A DNA stretch of 16,264 nt from an uncultured Eubacteriales bacterium (lineage in GTDB: Bacteria; Bacillota; Clostridia; Christensenellales; UBA1242): NCBI GenBank assembly GCA_905203455.1, contig CAJKVX010000014.1, positions 1 through 16,264 of the forward strand, given 5' to 3'. How positions within the stretch are numbered: position 1 is the stretch's first letter; every line of letters begins with the position of its first letter. This document shows positions 13,680 to 16,264 of the stretch, piece after piece. The translations under genes and the position numbers were made by a program. The notes below the pieces were generated by a model. The model ran no database searches. It was not told where the DNA came from and saw nothing but the letters and a program-made list of their open reading frames with translations.

Positions 13680-16214
13680 ATGAAAAAAGGTGTTGTTGCT
13701 TCTATAGTTTTAAGCGTGGTTTTAACCCTTACTTTGGCAATCACCACAATTGCTACTGCTTTTGGTGGCACACAAGTGCCTGAACCAAGTGTTTATTTGG
13801 CTTATAGAACTGGTGATGTTTGCACCGAGCTTAATGATTATGAATCTATTAACTTTAACTTTGATGTGAATAACAGCGCTTCAATGATTGTTTACAACAG
13901 TGAAAATGGTCAATATGAAGCAAATGCAGAGGGTAAGTTTGTTGGAACTGCTGTTAAAACTAATGGCAGAGAATGTGATATTACCATTGAAGTGTTTGAA
14001 CAAGGTGATGGCAGTGCACAAAGCCCTTGGGTTATTGCAAATGCTGGGCATTTAGTTGAACTTAGCGAACTTGCAAGTGCAGATGAAGATGTTTATGGCG
14101 TTCTTGAAAGTGACTTTGTTTGCGAAATTAAGGCAGATGTTGACATGAAAGGTGTTAACTTTAAACCTATTGGCAACAGAAACAAGGTGTTTAAAGGAAC
14201 AATTAATGGTAATGGCAAAACAATTTCAAATTTAAGCATAAGTATTGATGAAAATAACTATCAGGATTATTTGGTGTCTTCAGTGTTTGATGGAGCAAAT
14301 GAAGGGTATCTTGATGTGGCATTAATCAGCAATGCTGATGGTGCAACAATTAATGCTTTAAACATTGGCTCAATGAATGTTGTTATTGCTGAAAATGTTA
14401 AATCAACCATTGAAAACCAAATTTCAGCAAGTGCTGGTGTTTTGGGAATTGAAAGATTAAGAAGGGTAACTATTGGTGGTTTGGTTGCTTATGCAACAGA
14501 CACTAAGATTTTAGGTGATAACAGTTCAGTTTCAATTACAGTGAATGGTTATTCTTACGCTAATGATTTTGGCGGGGCAGTTTCAGCCGGTGTTGGTGGT
14601 GTTGTTGGTGTTGCGAGAGGGTGTGTTGTTGAAAATTACACTGTTAACTCAAGATTTACTGCTAACCAAACCTTGGTTGAAGGAAGTTTGATTGGTGGTG
14701 TTGCTGGGTTTGTTACTAATTCAACAAACACTAACAGAAGCGAAATTAAAAATGTTACTGTAACTTTAACAGCAAACACTGTTTACAACAACAACACTCA
14801 AATTGCTGGTATTGTTGGCGAAGCATATAACGCTGACATTTCAGACTCAACAATTTCAGGCATTTCAGTTTTAGGCAATGAAAAGTTTGATAATGTGGTT
14901 GCTTCACAAATCAACACTGAGGTTGCAGGTGCCGTTATTGCACTTGGCAATGGCTCAACTTTAACAAATGTTAATGTTGCAAATGCTGGTGTTGATGTTA
15001 AAGGTTTTGTTGCTGGTATTGTTGTTGATAATAACGGAACTGTTGAAAACTGCTCATTTAAGGGTAATTTAACAGGTTACAGCGTTGCGGGTATTGTTAC
15101 AAATAACGCAAGTGCTGGACAAGTAATTTATGATGAAACATTTACTGGAATTGCTGTTCAAGGTAACCTTAGAGGTGTTAGAGTTGGTGGTGTTGCCGAA
15201 ACTAACGAAGGAACATTAAACGGCACTGCTGGAAGTGAAATGGTAATAGTTTCTCCAACAATCACAAGTGTTTCTGCCGTTGTTACAAATGACGAAGCAG
15301 TAACTGCAATTAGAGAAGCATTTGTTGCTGGTCTTGCAGTTGAAAATATTGGAAATGGCGAAATTAGCAACTTTAAAGTTATTGCAACGCTTTATGATGG
15401 TTTAAACATGGCTGGTCTTGTTAGCATTATGGGCAGTGAAGATGGAACTTCACTTGCACAACTTCATAACATTGTTGCCCAAGTTTCAATTTCAAGCAAC
15501 AACCTAACAAGCAACAACAGCACAACTTATTCAATTGGTGGTGCAGTTGGGTTTGCTTATAAAGGTTCAAGCATTTCAGGAATTAATTTAAGTGTTAATG
15601 TTAACCGTGATGCTCTTGCAAGCAGAAATTACGGAGTTGCTCAACTTGGTGGCTTAGTTGCAAGAATTTATGATGATGGTGTTACAATAACTAACAACAC
15701 TGTTTCAGGTTATATGTTTGCAAACACCACTTGGTATACCACAACAATTACTGACAGTGATGGAAGCAATGCTGAAACTTACAACACAATGCTTGTTGGT
15801 GGTTTGATTGGTTCAATTGCTGGGTTTGGTGATAAGGTTGATGACAATAATAACCCAATTGATGCTCACACTTTAATTGACATTACAAGTGCAACAATAA
15901 TTTCAGGCAACAGTATTAAAAATCTTGAAATTGTTATTGATTTTGTTGACAATGGCGTTGGTGAACATGGGTCAAGAGTTAGAAGCATTGGTTCATTTGT
16001 TGGCTCAGTTGCAAATGCTAGCGGTGCACTTAATTTAAGCAATAATACAATTAACGGCTTAACCATTTCTGCTAACAGGGCAACATTCAGTTACGGCAAC
16101 AATTGCTACATTGATGATGGCATGGTTCATGTTTATGGCAGTGCGAATATCTCAAACATTGTAACAGAGCCTGACAACTCAAACATTGTTAACAGAAAAT
16201 ATAATGTTATTTAA
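13680..16214 (+). CDS. Large secreted beta-helix (GLUG-like repeat) surface protein
   Basis: An 844-residue secreted protein. Residues 1-30 are a signal peptide (MKKGVVASIVLSVVLTLTLA, cleavage probably near ATA-FGG). After a beta-rich stretch at about 30-108, residues 109-190 show the pattern that opens GLUG-type proteins: GDGSAQSPWVIANAGHLVEL, then VNFKPIGNRNKVFKGTINGNGKTISNLSI. From about residue 265 to 800 some fourteen repeats start with a [VILM][GA]G motif, for example IGGLVAYATD, IGGVAGFVTN, VAGIVVDNNG, IGGAVGFAYK and IGSFVGSVAN. Each repeat of about 35-55 residues ends in short valine/isoleucine-rich strands, as expected for turns of a parallel beta-helix. There is no LPXTG signal or C-terminal membrane segment, so the mode of surface attachment is unclear. 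ATG 13680 follows AAGGAGAG. An adhesin-like role is inferred from the family. Confidence 0.85.
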   Translation: MKKGVVASIVLSVVLTLTLAITTIATAFGGTQVPEPSVYLAYRTGDVCTELNDYESINFNFDVNNSASMIVYNSENGQYEANAEGKFVGTAVKTNGRECDITIEVFEQGDGSAQSPWVIANAGHLVELSELASADEDVYGVLESDFVCEIKADVDMKGVNFKPIGNRNKVFKGTINGNGKTISNLSISIDENNYQDYLVSSVFDGANEGYLDVALISNADGATINALNIGSMNVVIAENVKSTIENQISASAGVLGIERLRRVTIGGLVAYATDTKILGDNSSVSITVNGYSYANDFGGAVSAGVGGVVGVARGCVVENYTVNSRFTANQTLVEGSLIGGVAGFVTNSTNTNRSEIKNVTVTLTANTVYNNNTQIAGIVGEAYNADISDSTISGISVLGNEKFDNVVASQINTEVAGAVIALGNGSTLTNVNVANAGVDVKGFVAGIVVDNNGTVENCSFKGNLTGYSVAGIVTNNASAGQVIYDETFTGIAVQGNLRGVRVGGVAETNEGTLNGTAGSEMVIVSPTITSVSAVVTNDEAVTAIREAFVAGLAVENIGNGEISNFKVIATLYDGLNMAGLVSIMGSEDGTSLAQLHNIVAQVSISSNNLTSNNSTTYSIGGAVGFAYKGSSISGINLSVNVNRDALASRNYGVAQLGGLVARIYDDGVTITNNTVSGYMFANTTWYTTTITDSDGSNAETYNTMLVGGLIGSIAGFGDKVDDNNNPIDAHTLIDITSATIISGNSIKNLEIVIDFVDNGVGEHGSRVRSIGSFVGSVANASGALNLSNNTINGLTISANRATFSYGNNCYIDDGMVHVYGSANISNIVTEPDNSNIVNRKYNVI

Positions 16215-16220
16215 AAAAAT

Positions 16221-16246
16221 CACTCCCGTTTAGGGGGTGTTTTTTT
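16221..16246 (+). terminator. Intrinsic terminator of the beta-helix gene
   Basis: CACTCCC (16221-16227) pairs with GGGGGTG (16233-16239) with one G-U pair across the loop GTTTA, followed by seven T. It lies six bases after the stop codon, so the upstream protein is complete rather than cut by the window edge. Confidence 0.88.
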
Positions 16247-16264
16247 ATGCGGTTTTGTTATGAT

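Noticed and set aside
14472..16080. Possible DNA-level tandem repeat or CRISPR-like array in the beta-helix gene.
   Set aside because: The periodicity is in the protein only; the DNA of successive units is not conserved and the spacing varies.

Overview
The window is AT-rich DNA with Shine-Dalgarno starts, frequent TTG or GTG start codons, sigma-A type promoters and short hairpin-plus-U-tract terminators. Gene content points to a low-GC member of the Bacillota, most likely an uncultured Clostridia-type bacterium. An mfd gene followed by a parvulin-type foldase lipoprotein is a common Firmicutes arrangement, and the M23 protein has the layout of SpoIIQ. The exact lineage cannot be named from this sequence. 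I see no tRNA, rRNA, CRISPR array, transposase or prophage gene.

Layout, left to right. 1-101: promoter region. 102-3572: mfd (transcription-repair coupling factor), whose promoter sits so close to the ATG that the mRNA would be almost leaderless. 3675-5567: a 630-residue PrsA/SurA-like foldase lipoprotein with its own promoter and terminator. 5738-6920: a three-gene cluster of small cytosolic proteins that look like diverged tandem paralogues of one unrecognised family, bounded by a strong promoter and a terminator. 7040-8461: a multi-pass flippase-like membrane protein with a long charged cytosolic N-terminus. 8525-8986: a small exported or anchored protein of unknown function, whose ribosome binding site lies inside a terminator-like hairpin. 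9053-9670: an M23 metallopeptidase with intact zinc ligands.

9671-9967: a structured non-coding region with three related repeats (two direct, one inverted), two terminators and the pyk promoter. 9968-11383: pyruvate kinase. 11416-12126 (minus strand): a TtcA-family tRNA thiolation enzyme that shares a terminator with pyk. 12297-13370: a secreted Ig-like (BIG2-type) lipoprotein. 13680-16214: an 844-residue secreted beta-helix (GLUG-like) protein. The last two genes each have a perfect consensus promoter with 17-bp spacing.

The genes do not form one pathway. Mfd, pyruvate kinase and TtcA are housekeeping. The foldase, flippase, M23 peptidase, Ig-like lipoprotein and beta-helix protein belong to the envelope or cell surface. 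The parts least explained by known families are the three-paralogue cluster at 5738-6920, the hairpin that masks the ribosome binding site at 8495-8524, and the repeat-rich intergenic region at 9699-9909.
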